Assembly: GCA_022511385.1 (NCBI GenBank)
Contig: JAFLRN010000001.1
Span: 1-64,000, forward strand
Origin: Acetatifactor sp.
GTDB lineage: Bacteria > Bacillota > Clostridia > Lachnospirales > Lachnospiraceae
Length of the DNA: 64,000 bases
Direction: 5' to 3'
Position numbers and translations under genes: made by a program. Below are positions 26,770 through 36,761 of the stretch, piece after piece. Every line of letters starts with the position of its first letter. The stretch's first letter is position 1. The notes below the pieces were generated by a model. It did not search any database. It saw only the letters and a list, made by a program, of their open reading frames with translations, and was not told the DNA's origin.

Positions 26770-27792
26770 ATGAATAACAAATCATTGACATTAGCTGTTG
26801 ATATGTTTGGATGTCCTAATCGTTGCAAGCATTGTTGGATTGGTCATATGCCAAACAGAGTAATGGAAGAGAACACAGATACATGGCTTATGAATTATTT
26901 CAGACCGTATTTTAATAGTATTACATATTACAGTTGGTTAAGAGAGCCGGATTATTGTGATAATTATATGCAGCGTTGGACCAGAGATAATAAACTATCT
27001 GTTAATTCACAACCTATACGCTTTGAGCTCGCAAGTTTTTGGCGTATTGTCAGAGACCCCCAATATGTCACCTTTTTAAAAGAAGTCGGTGTGAAAAAGG
27101 TCCAGTTGACATTCTTTGGCATGGAGGAAATGACGGATAAATATACCGGGCGAAAGGGGGCATTTAAAGAATTATTGGAGGCAACAGAAATCCTGATCGC
27201 CAATCAGATTGCCCCCAGGTGGCAGGCATTTATTAATGAGGAAAATAAAAATGAAATTGTTCAATTATTAAGCCTAATTGAGACCCTGGAACTGCAAAAA
27301 AGATGCCAGGTCTTTAAAGAAGACTTCAAATTTTTCGTACATAGTGGAAGCTGTGATGGAGAAAATCGTAAGTTGTACGATATCCGTATTGAAAAAGATA
27401 ATATCCCAGAAGCAATGATACCATATTATTTGAATTATGATAAGGTTATTACCGAACGGGAATGTTGTTCATTGCTTATGAGTGATACATCAAATGTGGT
27501 GTACCATAATGAGGATGAAATTGTATTATACATTTCCAACCAATATGATGCGTATTTCAATTTTACGCATATGTCCGAAGCTTGGAAAATCGGCAACCTA
27601 AAGACTGACAATCATGACGAGATCATTCATAAAATAGTGGCAGAAGATATTCCGGCGCTTCATTTGGCAAGGAGTATAACTGTCAAAGAGCTGGTAGAAC
27701 AATATGGGAATAAATCATCTAATAGAGCTTTTTTCATTGACGATTACAAGGGATATTTATTAAATTGCTATTTGGAAGATAAGCTTGGATAG
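26770..27792 (+). CDS. Orphan radical SAM protein
   Basis: The 340-aa product has the radical SAM [4Fe-4S] signature CxxxCxxC at Cys15, Cys19 and Cys22 (CPNRCKHCW) at the very N terminus. It lacks a clear SPASM or other auxiliary cluster domain, although a Cys pair at ERECC near residue 235 is notable. No precursor peptide, methyltransferase or other partner is seen nearby. A rough promoter with extended -10 TGGTATACT may lie about 40 bp upstream. Reaction unknown. Confidence 0.75.
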   Translation: MNNKSLTLAVDMFGCPNRCKHCWIGHMPNRVMEENTDTWLMNYFRPYFNSITYYSWLREPDYCDNYMQRWTRDNKLSVNSQPIRFELASFWRIVRDPQYVTFLKEVGVKKVQLTFFGMEEMTDKYTGRKGAFKELLEATEILIANQIAPRWQAFINEENKNEIVQLLSLIETLELQKRCQVFKEDFKFFVHSGSCDGENRKLYDIRIEKDNIPEAMIPYYLNYDKVITERECCSLLMSDTSNVVYHNEDEIVLYISNQYDAYFNFTHMSEAWKIGNLKTDNHDEIIHKIVAEDIPALHLARSITVKELVEQYGNKSSNRAFFIDDYKGYLLNCYLEDKLG

Positions 27793-27809
27793 TGTTTGGT
27801 GTGAATAGT

Positions 27810-27980
27810 TCACTTCTCTGTACCTAATATTTTAGCGCAAAAATCCTTTATTTCATCTTTTCTGCTTTCCACCGCTTCCTTATATTCAATGGAACAAAGC
27901 CCTAATCTTCCGCTGGGCAATATTTCCAGATGACCGTAAAAATGCTCTATACTTTCAATTATCCTGTTACACTCTTTCAT
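27810..27980 (-). pseudogene. Short remnant frame
   Basis: A 56-codon frame with protein-like composition (ILPSGRLGLCSIEYKEAVES) but no ribosome site. It is open upstream to just past the 28023 stop, which suggests the tail of a longer gene lost by deletion. Not recognised. Confidence 0.3.
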
Positions 27981-28022
27981 ATTGGGGCCTGTTCGTAGCG
28001 CAATGGAATATCGTAACCCAAT

Positions 28023-28805
28023 TTACTTTTCCTTATAATCTGTGAGTATATTTTTTTCAATCCAATCTGCCACTCCGTCCTCATCATTTGATAATGTAAC
28101 ACAATCCGCAACATCCTTAACATCCATAACCGCATTGGAAACAGCAACCCCTGTACCACAGATTTGGAGCATTTCCATGTCGTTTATATCATCGCCAAAA
28201 GATACGATCTCACCTAGAGATATGTTCAATATTTTTGTCAATTCGAGGATTGCTTGTATCTTACCTGATTTTACCGGCAGAAATGCATACCAGTTCTCAC
28301 CCCGGTAGCCTTGCAGACGACAGTGATTTTTATTGGCAATTTCTACTGCTATTGCGCTGTCGGAAAGTTCCGCTACGATCTTGTTTATTTCGTAGGATAA
28401 CGGCTTTCTGTAGTCATTATAAACTGCCTTATGTAATTTTTCAGATTCCGATATGTGGCGGCTGTTCCAAAAAACCTGACGTCCTGCTGCCACAGTTATT
28501 TCTGTCCTTGCGTTCTGTTCCAGCAAATCCTGTATGATTTGGTTTCCATCTTTCAGATCCAAGCTGCAGCTATAGATTTGTTCCCCACGCTGATGAATAA
28601 GGGTTCCATCCGTTGTAATTTCGTAATCCGGCTGAATTTCTTCTATGTAACGTTCTGCGCCTATCCAATATCGGGCGGTAGCAATCACAATAAGAATTCC
28701 ACAATTTTGACATCTTTTCAAAACCTGTTTTGTATACTCTGATATACTGCCGTCAGAGCGAAGCAATGTTTTGTCAAGATCTGTTAAAATCATTTTTGTA
28801 ATCAT
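28023..28805 (-). CDS. Cof-type HAD phosphatase
   Basis: 260-aa HAD-IIB phosphatase. Motif I is DLDKT (Asp9, Asp11), motif II ATAR at about 42-45 and motif IV GDDINDMEM near the C terminus. AGAGAGG precedes the ATG. A second member of the class in this window (11922-12743) is only distantly similar, so the two probably have different substrates. A likely promoter lies at 28868-28896. Confidence 0.85.
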   Translation of the reverse strand: MITKMILTDLDKTLLRSDGSISEYTKQVLKRCQNCGILIVIATARYWIGAERYIEEIQPDYEITTDGTLIHQRGEQIYSCSLDLKDGNQIIQDLLEQNARTEITVAAGRQVFWNSRHISESEKLHKAVYNDYRKPLSYEINKIVAELSDSAIAVEIANKNHCRLQGYRGENWYAFLPVKSGKIQAILELTKILNISLGEIVSFGDDINDMEMLQICGTGVAVSNAVMDVKDVADCVTLSNDEDGVADWIEKNILTDYKEK

Positions 28806-28867
28806 GGCAGGAAACCTCTCTTAATTGTTACAAGATATCGGTTTTCAAAACTCAGTTAATTTTTAAT

Positions 28868-28896
28868 AAGCTATCATAACTCTATTTTTGTGTCAA
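28868..28896 (-). promoter_or_regulatory. Probable promoter of the HAD gene
   Basis: Minus strand TTGACA (28891-28896), 17-bp spacer, TAGCTT (28868-28873). The -10 box is a poor match. Confidence 0.4.
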
Positions 28897-28975
28897 GAAA
28901 TATTTCTGATTTCTTAATTCTTAATTCTCAACCTTGCATAGGGAAATAGGTATGGATGGAATAATCTATATAAAG

Positions 28976-29009
28976 AAAAACCTGCAAGTCATATCAAGAC
29001 TTACAGGTT
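28976..29009 (-). terminator. Terminator of the histidine kinase gene
   Basis: Stem AACCTGTAAGTC/GACTTGCAGGTT (minus strand) with one mismatch, then TTTTTC, ten bases after the stop. Confidence 0.85.
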
Positions 29010-29018
29010 CTAGCGTTA

Positions 29019-30884
29019 TTACATTCCATGCACCAACTCCTTGGGCAGCATATTGTAGATCATAGCCTCCAGCTTTTCCGGCGCAATGGGCTTAGAGAGA
29101 TAATCGTCAAATCCTTTTCTCAGATACTCCTCCCTGGCGCCCACAATGGCGTTGGCTGTCAGTATGATCACCGGGGTTTTACTGCACTTGTTTTCATCCT
29201 CTGGCAGCTCCTTCATATGCTGCAAGGTCTCGATACCGTCCATTTCCGGCATCATATGATCCAGGAAGATCAGGTCAAACGGGCGCTCCTTCACAAGCTC
29301 CAGACACGCCTTTCCGCTGGCTGCCTCGGTGACATGTACCTTCGTCTTCTTTAACAGGCCGACGAACACTTTCCGGTTGATCGCGTTGTCGTCTACCACA
29401 AGAATCTCCGCATCCGGCGCTGTGAAGGCTGCATTATAACTATAATCCTTTGCCAGCTGTTTTATGCTCTCTTGAAAGTCCCCTATGGGCTCCGGATTGA
29501 GGATCCGCTGTTCCAGATCAAAAAAGAAGCGTGATCCTTTGCCGTACTCACTCTCCACCTGTATCCTGCTTCCCATCAGCTCCAGCAGGCTGGCAGTAAT
29601 GCTCATGCCAAGACCTGTGCCTTCCTCGTTGCGGTGTTTTCCCTCTTCGATACGCTCAAAGGCCGCGTAGAGCTTTTCCATATCCCCCTGCTTGATGCCC
29701 ACGCCTGTGTCGGTCACAGAGAAATGCAGTATCGCCAGACCGTCCTGCACAAAGGATCTCTTTACCGTCATGGTCACGGAGCCCTCATTGGTATACTTTA
29801 CGGCGTTGGTGAGGATGTTCGTCAGCACCTGCCGAATCCGTACATCATCCCCAAAATACACGGAGGGGAGCCCCGGGTCCACCTCCACCTTCAGGTCCAA
29901 ATTCTTAGCATTGGCCCGGACGGTGGCCATGTTCACCAGGTCGTTGATAAGGCTGCTCAGCTGGTATTCTTCCGGAATTATTTCCATCTTTCCGGATTCT
30001 ATCTTGGACAGGTCCAGAACATCGTTGATCAGGCTGTGGAGAATCTGGGCTGCATTTCTGATGTCAATGGCATGCTCCTTGGTGCCCTCCTCCTTGGTTT
30101 CCCGGAGGATCATTTCGTTCATACCCATAATGGCATTGATGGGCGTACGCATCTCATGGGACATATTTGCAAGAAACGTGGACTTGGCGGCGTTGGCTTC
30201 GTCCGCCCTGGCCTTTTCCTTCTGCAGCGCCTGGATCAGTCTCACGTCGAGGCTCTCCTCGCATAGGTAAAGGCCCACCACCAAAACCGTTACCGCAAAG
30301 GCCGTAACTGCAGCAGCATGGATATAGGCCTGACATAGAACGCAAAAAGCCATCACCAGGGCGACCCCAAAAATGATTTGTCTCTTTTTTCTATTTATTA
30401 CCTTCCAGTATTTGATAAAAAGGCCGAACACTGTTAGGATGTAAATGCCAATGGCCACATATGTACATACCACACCTATGCTGGAAATATATTTTCCTAC
30501 GCTGGATTCCTTCACCTGAAAAGGAGTCAGCGCCAAAACAATCAATGCGGCCGCCATGGGAATGCACCAGCGATAACCACCTTTGATCCGGGACTCCTGA
30601 TAGTTTTCCTTGATTATGGCCACCACATAGAGAAAGGCATTGTAAGTCAATATCACGACCATGGCATAATAACCGAAAAACACAAGCCGGAACATCACCG
30701 GACCCACTTCGGTCATGCCATGTAAAATATGCACTGACTTAATATCTATGGCAAAAAACACTTCCGTAAGAATAAGCAGCACAGAGAACAGCCTATGAAA
30801 ATATCCCTGCTCCCGCTTCGCTGAGAAATATAACAAAGCCATGAGCAGAATGATTGCCGCACATCCCCATTGTAAACTGGTCAT
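29019..30884 (-). CDS. Hybrid sensor histidine kinase/response regulator
   Basis: 621-aa hybrid kinase. Residues 1-210 form about seven membrane helices, a 7TM-like sensor part. The HisKA domain carries His243 in SHEMRTPIN, the HATPase has N box ILTNAVKYTN (about 357-366), G1 DTGVGI at 392-397 and G2 GTGLGM at 422-427. A C-terminal receiver domain (492-610) carries phospho-acceptor Asp542. There is no separate regulator gene next to it, so a phosphotransfer partner is elsewhere. Start ATG 30884 follows AGGAG. Signal unknown. Three phased repeats lie upstream (31033-31082). Confidence 0.9.
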   Translation of the reverse strand: MTSLQWGCAAIILLMALLYFSAKREQGYFHRLFSVLLILTEVFFAIDIKSVHILHGMTEVGPVMFRLVFFGYYAMVVILTYNAFLYVVAIIKENYQESRIKGGYRWCIPMAAALIVLALTPFQVKESSVGKYISSIGVVCTYVAIGIYILTVFGLFIKYWKVINRKKRQIIFGVALVMAFCVLCQAYIHAAAVTAFAVTVLVVGLYLCEESLDVRLIQALQKEKARADEANAAKSTFLANMSHEMRTPINAIMGMNEMILRETKEEGTKEHAIDIRNAAQILHSLINDVLDLSKIESGKMEIIPEEYQLSSLINDLVNMATVRANAKNLDLKVEVDPGLPSVYFGDDVRIRQVLTNILTNAVKYTNEGSVTMTVKRSFVQDGLAILHFSVTDTGVGIKQGDMEKLYAAFERIEEGKHRNEEGTGLGMSITASLLELMGSRIQVESEYGKGSRFFFDLEQRILNPEPIGDFQESIKQLAKDYSYNAAFTAPDAEILVVDDNAINRKVFVGLLKKTKVHVTEAASGKACLELVKERPFDLIFLDHMMPEMDGIETLQHMKELPEDENKCSKTPVIILTANAIVGAREEYLRKGFDDYLSKPIAPEKLEAMIYNMLPKELVHGM

Positions 30885-31032
30885 TCCACATGTCTCCTAA
30901 AATTCTCTGACAATACTCCAATAGGACAAAGCTACTCACATACACTCTGCCAATCGATAGTTTCTTTTCACTTTATGCCCTAGTATAAGCATTTTATCAA
31001 TATATGTTGCTATATTCAATAAAAGACTTAAA

Positions 31033-31082
31033 AAAATATCCTACGGCCTTAAAAAACATCCTACAATATTTAAAACATCCTA
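31033..31082. repeat. Three phased direct repeats upstream of kinase
   Basis: AAAATATCCTA (31033-31043), AAAACATCCTA (31053-31063) and AAAACATCCTA (31072-31082), spaced 20 and 19 bp, that is two helical turns. They lie 150-200 bp upstream of the kinase start in a 276-bp gene-free gap, as expected for a multimeric regulator's binding boxes. Confidence 0.55.
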
Positions 31083-31160
31083 AAAAGTAAATCATCTAAA
31101 CAATTTTATAAATACTTATCTGCAGTAGATCTACGTGAAGTCACAAATACTTAAATACAA

Positions 31161-33365
31161 TCACTGCCATAAAATCAGATACACCAAAGTTAACGCGAGC
31201 CCGATGCAAATCAACAGCAATCCAAAAGACAGACTCCTCTGAATGACCCAATTGCTCTCCCTTATTTCCTCCCCCTTCATCGCCGTCAGATGCACATAAT
31301 CCCTGTGCGCAGGTTTTTTCCGGTGCCAGGTCAGATTGCCCAGGGTCTGAAAGCCATTCAGTATCTTTCCGACTGCCACTGTGAACACATTTCCCTCTCG
31401 TCTGTGAAAGGGCAGTGGGCTGTCATGGTAAACGCTCTTCCGCAGCAGGACCACCACTGTGTCCACAAAGCTGTCAAAAATTCTGCACAAAACACCCAGT
31501 ATCGTGGGAAAAACCTTAAGAAGCAATGGCCGGTAGATCAAATCCTCCAGATCCAGCCACTTGGGCCATACACTGATATAAACCTTCACTTGTGCGCCAT
31601 CCTCACGCTTCATCAGAAGCTTCCTGATCACAAAGGCATATACCAGGGCACCGATCACTATGGATATCAATGCACCCCGCAGATTCGTCAGACTAAAGTA
31701 AGCCACGCTGTGCCCAGCTTCCTTAAGACCCATAAATCCCTGAGCCAGCTCTGCCGCCCGGTCCATGGTGAAACGGGGAAGCAGCCCCCAGACAAACAGA
31801 ATGACCGCACTGCACCCCAGAGCAAAAATGCTTGCAGGGCCCATGTAGACTTTTTTACTGTCGTACTCCTGCTGCCGGCTCTCGTCTGTATTTCTTTCAA
31901 TAAAAATTGCTGTAAACAACTTGGTCATATAGGCTACTGTCAAGCCGCCGGAAAGCAGGAAAATATATTCCAATTCCACAGCCCGCATCCAGGTTCCGCC
32001 GCCGTACTCCAGGATACTCTCATGGAGCAAAGTCTTGCTGATGTAGCCGCCAAAGAGGGGGATACCGCCGATCGCAAGCGCTCCCACCAGGAAGATTGCC
32101 GCCAACAGAGGTTTTCTCCGGCCAAATCCCCTGATCTCGTTCAAATCCAGGGAATGGACGTTCATGTAGATAACGCCCGCTGCCAGAAACAGCACCAGCT
32201 TGATCAGGGAATGGTTCACCATATGGAGAAATGTACCGTGAACAGCAAGGGCATTCTCCTCCCCTAACAACCCCTGCATACCAATGCCCACTAGGATAAA
32301 GCCGATCTGCGACATGGATGAGCAGGCAAGCGTTCGCTTCAGATCCACAGAAAACACTGCCAACAGCGCACCACCGAACATGGTGATCACACCCAGTACC
32401 AGTATCAGAGCACCCCATGCTGCATCGTGTAAAAACAAGCGGCAGCTCAGTATCAGAACTCCATAGATGCCTGTCTTTGTCAGAATACCGGACAAAAGCG
32501 CCGATGCAGGTGCAGGAGCCACGGGATGCGCCTTAGGCAGCCAAATATGCAGTGGAAAAGCACCCGCCTTCGCCCCAAAGCCCACCAGCATGCAGCCACC
32601 GGCCACATACAGAAGTTCCGGAGTCACACTGGAATAATTGGGTACCATCCTGGACAGCTCATCGATATCCAGCGTCCCCAGCATACGGTACAACAGGAAA
32701 ATTCCCATGAGCATTACAAGCCCTCCGAACACCGCCACCGTAAGGTAAGTGTCCGCCGCCCGCAGGGCAGACCTGTTCTCCTCCTGTGCCACCCATACGT
32801 AGGATGTGAAGGACATGATCTCAAAAAAGATAAAGGTAGTGTAGAGATTGCCCGACAGGAATACACCCATAGTAGCACCCAGGGTCCAGAGCAGAAACAG
32901 ATAATAGCGGTTTCTGTTCTTGTGATGTGTCAGATATTCTCTGGATAGGATCGCCGCCATCATCCACATAAAGGATGCCACACAGCCATAGATCATCCGG
33001 AATCCGTCCAGCCTAAAACTTAAGGCCCAGCCGCAGACATCCGGAATCACAAACGAAACCTTTGACTCCATACCCCCGGAGCAGTACACAGATATGGCAA
33101 ATGTCAGCATCATGGCAAATTCCGCCACAGTTGACAGAATGACGATACCATCCCGCAGGTTTTTCTGTCCACCCTGCTTCTTAGCCTTTCCGACTATCTT
33201 TTCTGACCTTCCGCCTTCCTTATCCGCCTTTCCGACTATCTCCTCTGCCTTTTCACTCTTCTTCGCCTTGCTCATTTCAGCGCACAACCATCCCGCACCG
33301 AAGCTCAATAGCCCCGCCACAAAAGGAAAAAACACTAACACTGCCAAGTAAATTCCCTGTCCCAT
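31161..33365 (-). CDS. NuoL/MrpA-type antiporter subunit
   Basis: A 734-aa proton/cation-translocating subunit of the NuoL/MrpA/MbhH class, last in the operon. The conserved charged residues are present: TM5 Glu (FFEIMSFTSYV), TM7 Lys (GAKAGAFPLHIWLP), TM8 Lys (LTKTGIYG) and TM12 Lys (GGYISKT). The loop after TM1 contains an unusual lysine-rich repeat (two copies of EKxxGKA-type units at about residues 40-70). A C-terminal helix extension makes it longer than the other three antiporter subunits. It is the fourth NuoL/M/N-like gene of the cluster. Confidence 0.88.
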   Translation of the reverse strand: MGQGIYLAVLVFFPFVAGLLSFGAGWLCAEMSKAKKSEKAEEIVGKADKEGGRSEKIVGKAKKQGGQKNLRDGIVILSTVAEFAMMLTFAISVYCSGGMESKVSFVIPDVCGWALSFRLDGFRMIYGCVASFMWMMAAILSREYLTHHKNRNRYYLFLLWTLGATMGVFLSGNLYTTFIFFEIMSFTSYVWVAQEENRSALRAADTYLTVAVFGGLVMLMGIFLLYRMLGTLDIDELSRMVPNYSSVTPELLYVAGGCMLVGFGAKAGAFPLHIWLPKAHPVAPAPASALLSGILTKTGIYGVLILSCRLFLHDAAWGALILVLGVITMFGGALLAVFSVDLKRTLACSSMSQIGFILVGIGMQGLLGEENALAVHGTFLHMVNHSLIKLVLFLAAGVIYMNVHSLDLNEIRGFGRRKPLLAAIFLVGALAIGGIPLFGGYISKTLLHESILEYGGGTWMRAVELEYIFLLSGGLTVAYMTKLFTAIFIERNTDESRQQEYDSKKVYMGPASIFALGCSAVILFVWGLLPRFTMDRAAELAQGFMGLKEAGHSVAYFSLTNLRGALISIVIGALVYAFVIRKLLMKREDGAQVKVYISVWPKWLDLEDLIYRPLLLKVFPTILGVLCRIFDSFVDTVVVLLRKSVYHDSPLPFHRREGNVFTVAVGKILNGFQTLGNLTWHRKKPAHRDYVHLTAMKGEEIRESNWVIQRSLSFGLLLICIGLALTLVYLILWQ

Positions 33366-33474
33366 ATTTCCTCACTTCCAGATATGCCGCCAATGACAGC
33401 ATAAAAACTCCTTTATCCCTTCATAATACAGTGCCATTCAGATAAAGCGCCATACCATCCGCCAAAATCTCTAG

Positions 33475-34950
33475 TCATCCAAGGGGCAAAACGGACTCCA
33501 GCAACTGGGTCACCTGCCCGGAACCCAAGCCAAAGCAGAACATCACCACCACAAATACCATAAGCGGTACCAGCATCATCCAGTTGGGATCCTCCACATC
33601 GCTGATGGCGGTATAATCAAAATCCTTCCCCGGAAAGAAAGCCCGCACCACAATGGTCAGCATGTAGATAGCCGTCAGCAGGGCGGAGATCAGCAGTGCC
33701 GCCACCCCTGCATATCCAAAAACAGTTCCGCTGTCCACAGCCGCCTTTGCCAGCTGCCACTTGCTCACAAACCCACACAGTCCCGGCACACCCATCAGAG
33801 CAAGTGCAGACACAGTAAAAATCATAAACACCTTGGGCATCTTCCGTCCGAAACCGTCCAGCTCATGGACATAATTACGGCCCGACTTATAGATCACTGC
33901 TCCCGCACAGAAAAAGGAGCAGATCTTCATGACAGAATGAAAGAGCATATGGGTCACCGCCCCCAATAACCCCAGCGGCGTCATCAGAGCCACCCCGAAA
34001 AGGATGTAGGACAGATTGCTCACCGTGGACCAGGCCAGACGACGCTTGATATGTGTTTCCTTAAGCGCTCGGCTGCAGCCGTACACAATGGTGATGATCG
34101 TCAAAATTATCACTACCGTCTGAGCCCAAGTGCCTTTCACCGCCCTGATGCCAAAGCTGTAATATGTCACCCGCATGACAGCAAAGGCGCCGGTATTCAC
34201 CACCGCCACTGCATGAAGCAGCGCCGTTACAGGCGTAGGAGCTACACCCGCTTTGGGGAGCCATCCGGAGAATGGCCATATAGCCGTCTTTACGCCGAAG
34301 CCGCAGAAACACAGCACATAGACTACCAGCATCAGATTTGACCGGCCTCCCATGCCTTCCACGTCCAGCACACCCCCCATAACGAAAGAGGGAGTGCTGC
34401 CATAGGTAAGGATGAAAATCATTCCGATAAAGGCAAATGCCGCGCCCCCCAACATATTATCCAAATAGACCCGGCTGGCTCTCACTGCCTCTCTGGTCAT
34501 CGTGAACATAACCAGAGGCAATGTTATCAGACTCAGCATCTCAAAGAAAAAATACATAGTGAGGATGTTTTCCGCCAGCGCCACACCCAAAGTAATCCCA
34601 TAGGTTATCACATAAAACATGAAAAAGGTCTTCTCGCTGCGCTTTTCATGTTTCATATACTCAAAGGAGTACAGCATGGCAAAGGGCCAGAGGAAGGCAG
34701 CCAGCCCCGCAAAGACAGAGCCCAGCCCATCCAGCCGAAATGTCACACTTAGATTTCCCGTAAAGCGGAAAACTGTCACCGTATCCTGGGGTGGGTTTAG
34801 CAGCAGCCAAAACACCAACAGAGAAGTCAGGATCACCCCCGCCTCCATGTAGATCAACATGGCTCGCCTGCTCCGCAAGGGCAGAATCCATATGGACATG
34901 CCTACCAATATGGGAAGTATCACAACGATCAGCATTATAATATCACGCAT
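33475..34950 (-). CDS. NuoM/MrpD-type antiporter subunit
   Basis: 491-aa subunit of 14 predicted helices. TM5 Glu (FFEMLSLITL), TM7 Lys (GVKTAIWPFSGWLP) and TM12 Lys (GFVSKWQLAK) are kept. The TM8 position that is Lys in the other three paralogues reads ...AVVNTGAFAV, so this subunit may couple differently. It is separated from its neighbours by 109 and 128 bp, which is wider than the overlaps seen elsewhere in the operon. Confidence 0.87.
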   Translation of the reverse strand: MRDIIMLIVVILPILVGMSIWILPLRSRRAMLIYMEAGVILTSLLVFWLLLNPPQDTVTVFRFTGNLSVTFRLDGLGSVFAGLAAFLWPFAMLYSFEYMKHEKRSEKTFFMFYVITYGITLGVALAENILTMYFFFEMLSLITLPLVMFTMTREAVRASRVYLDNMLGGAAFAFIGMIFILTYGSTPSFVMGGVLDVEGMGGRSNLMLVVYVLCFCGFGVKTAIWPFSGWLPKAGVAPTPVTALLHAVAVVNTGAFAVMRVTYYSFGIRAVKGTWAQTVVIILTIITIVYGCSRALKETHIKRRLAWSTVSNLSYILFGVALMTPLGLLGAVTHMLFHSVMKICSFFCAGAVIYKSGRNYVHELDGFGRKMPKVFMIFTVSALALMGVPGLCGFVSKWQLAKAAVDSGTVFGYAGVAALLISALLTAIYMLTIVVRAFFPGKDFDYTAISDVEDPNWMMLVPLMVFVVVMFCFGLGSGQVTQLLESVLPLG

Positions 34951-35078
34951 CAGTCATCATACCTTTCTCATAAAATAATCATACATCGCAATACTGCCTG
35001 AAACCGTTTGCCTGAAACTGTCACTCCGGGAAATCAAAATCTGTCTGTAACTGCCTACTTCAGAAAATTGACGCTTCC

Positions 35079-36761
35079 TTACATCGACAACCCATAGGCA
35101 ATCCCGTGGACAAAGGCTTCCAGCGGCCCGGGCCAAATGCCCAGAAGGAGCGTAAGCACCGCCAAGAGTACCAGGGGCAGCAGCATACAGAGGGATGGCT
35201 CCCGGCGTTTCAAATCCTTCCCCTCTGCCTCCTCGCCGGGAAAAAAGCCTCTCATGGCGATGGGAAGCAGATAACCTGCCGTCATCAGGGCGCTGAGAAG
35301 GAGCACCACGGGCCCAAGCCATGAAAAAACTCCGATATCGTCAATGACCCATTGACTGCTCACCACAGGGGGAACACCGAACACCTTTCCCAGCCTGAGC
35401 GACCCTTCCGCCAGATACCACTTACTGATAAAGCCCACTGTGGGAGGAATACCGACAAGCCCCAGGGAAAAAAGAGTGTAACACCACATGGTCACCGGCA
35501 TCCTCTTCCCCATACCTGTCAGCTGTTCTGCCCGCGTGTATCCAAACCGGTACAGGAACACACCGGCCGTCAAAAATAATCCGCACTTGATCACCGCATG
35601 ACCTGCCACATGCAGCAGCGCTCCTTCAAATCCTATAGGCGACAGCAGAGAGAGGCCAAACAAAATATAAGATACCTGACTGACCGTGGAATAGGCGAGC
35701 CGCTTCTTGAACACCTTCTCCCGAAAGGCCAGCAGGGATCCCATAAACACCGTGATCAGTGTAAGAGACATCCATGCATACTGCACCCATGTGCCGCGGA
35801 TAAACCCAGGCCCCACGATGTAGTACACCACCCTGATCACCGCCAGAACCCCTGATTTCACAATAATTGCAGAGAGCACTGCGGAGGCCGGGGAGGGGGC
35901 TACCGGATGGGCAGCGGGAAGCCATGCGTGGAGAGGAAGCATACCTGCCTTCGCCCCGAAACCCACCAGCATGACGAACACTGCTGCCAACAGAATCCCT
36001 TCATTCCCATGCGCACCGGCTCCCAGCGTTCCTCCCGCCGTAAAGGTCAGGGAGTCACTGAATCGGTACAGGAAATAAATACCGAAGAGACCTGCATAGG
36101 CACCGCACATGGAGTAAAAAAGATATTTCAACGCGGCCATGATGGCCTCCCTTGTTCCATTGTGCAGCACCAAAGGGAATGACACAAGTGTCATAAGTTC
36201 ATAAAACAGATACATAGTCACCAGGTTACCGGAAAAGTCCAATCCCACCAGCACACCATACAGTATAAGGTAGAAACCGAAATAACGTTTCTCGTCTCCC
36301 TCATGCCTCATATATACAAGGGAATAGACTCCTGTGACCAGCCAGATCACACTGACCACGGTGACAAAAAACCTGCCCACATCATCAATCCGCAGAAAAA
36401 CAGGAACACCCTCCACCAGGGTGAATAAAGTCAGTCTTCGCTCACCCGACCAGGCCAGATACAAAGCAGTCGCAGCAGAAACTGACAGAATTGTCACAAA
36501 CAAGGCATGAAACCATTTCATTTTATGATTCTGCTTTTCTGCTGAACCCTTTGGATCCTCTGAACTCTCTGGCTCCTCTGAACCTTCTGGGTCCCCTGAA
36601 CTTTTTGGCTCCCCTGAACCCTCTAAACTGACTAAGCCCTTCAAATGCTCCAAAAAAGAAGATATCAGAAAAACAACTCCGGCTATGACCGGCAAAAATA
36701 TGGGAATTAAAATCAATCCATCCATAGGAATCTCACTCCCTTTATTAGTAAAATCAGTCAA
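35079..36761 (-). CDS. NuoM/MrpD-type antiporter subunit with repeat loop
   Basis: 560-aa subunit retaining TM5 Glu (FYELMTLVSF), TM7 Lys (GAKAGMLPLHAWLP), TM8 Lys (IIVKSGVLAVI) and TM12 Lys (GFISKWYLA). Unusually, residues about 43-77 between TM1 and TM2 are a degenerate Glu/Pro/Ser/Gly repeat (units such as SSGDPEGSEEP). It overlaps the next gene by 8 bp. It is one of four NuoL/M/N-like proteins in the operon. Confidence 0.88.
   Translation of the reverse strand: MTDFTNKGSEIPMDGLILIPIFLPVIAGVVFLISSFLEHLKGLVSLEGSGEPKSSGDPEGSEEPESSEDPKGSAEKQNHKMKWFHALFVTILSVSAATALYLAWSGERRLTLFTLVEGVPVFLRIDDVGRFFVTVVSVIWLVTGVYSLVYMRHEGDEKRYFGFYLILYGVLVGLDFSGNLVTMYLFYELMTLVSFPLVLHNGTREAIMAALKYLFYSMCGAYAGLFGIYFLYRFSDSLTFTAGGTLGAGAHGNEGILLAAVFVMLVGFGAKAGMLPLHAWLPAAHPVAPSPASAVLSAIIVKSGVLAVIRVVYYIVGPGFIRGTWVQYAWMSLTLITVFMGSLLAFREKVFKKRLAYSTVSQVSYILFGLSLLSPIGFEGALLHVAGHAVIKCGLFLTAGVFLYRFGYTRAEQLTGMGKRMPVTMWCYTLFSLGLVGIPPTVGFISKWYLAEGSLRLGKVFGVPPVVSSQWVIDDIGVFSWLGPVVLLLSALMTAGYLLPIAMRGFFPGEEAEGKDLKRREPSLCMLLPLVLLAVLTLLLGIWPGPLEAFVHGIAYGLSM

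Noticed and set aside
31020..31090. CRISPR-like array
   Set aside because: The repeats are 11 bp with 8-9 bp gaps, far too short for CRISPR; they suit transcription-factor boxes.
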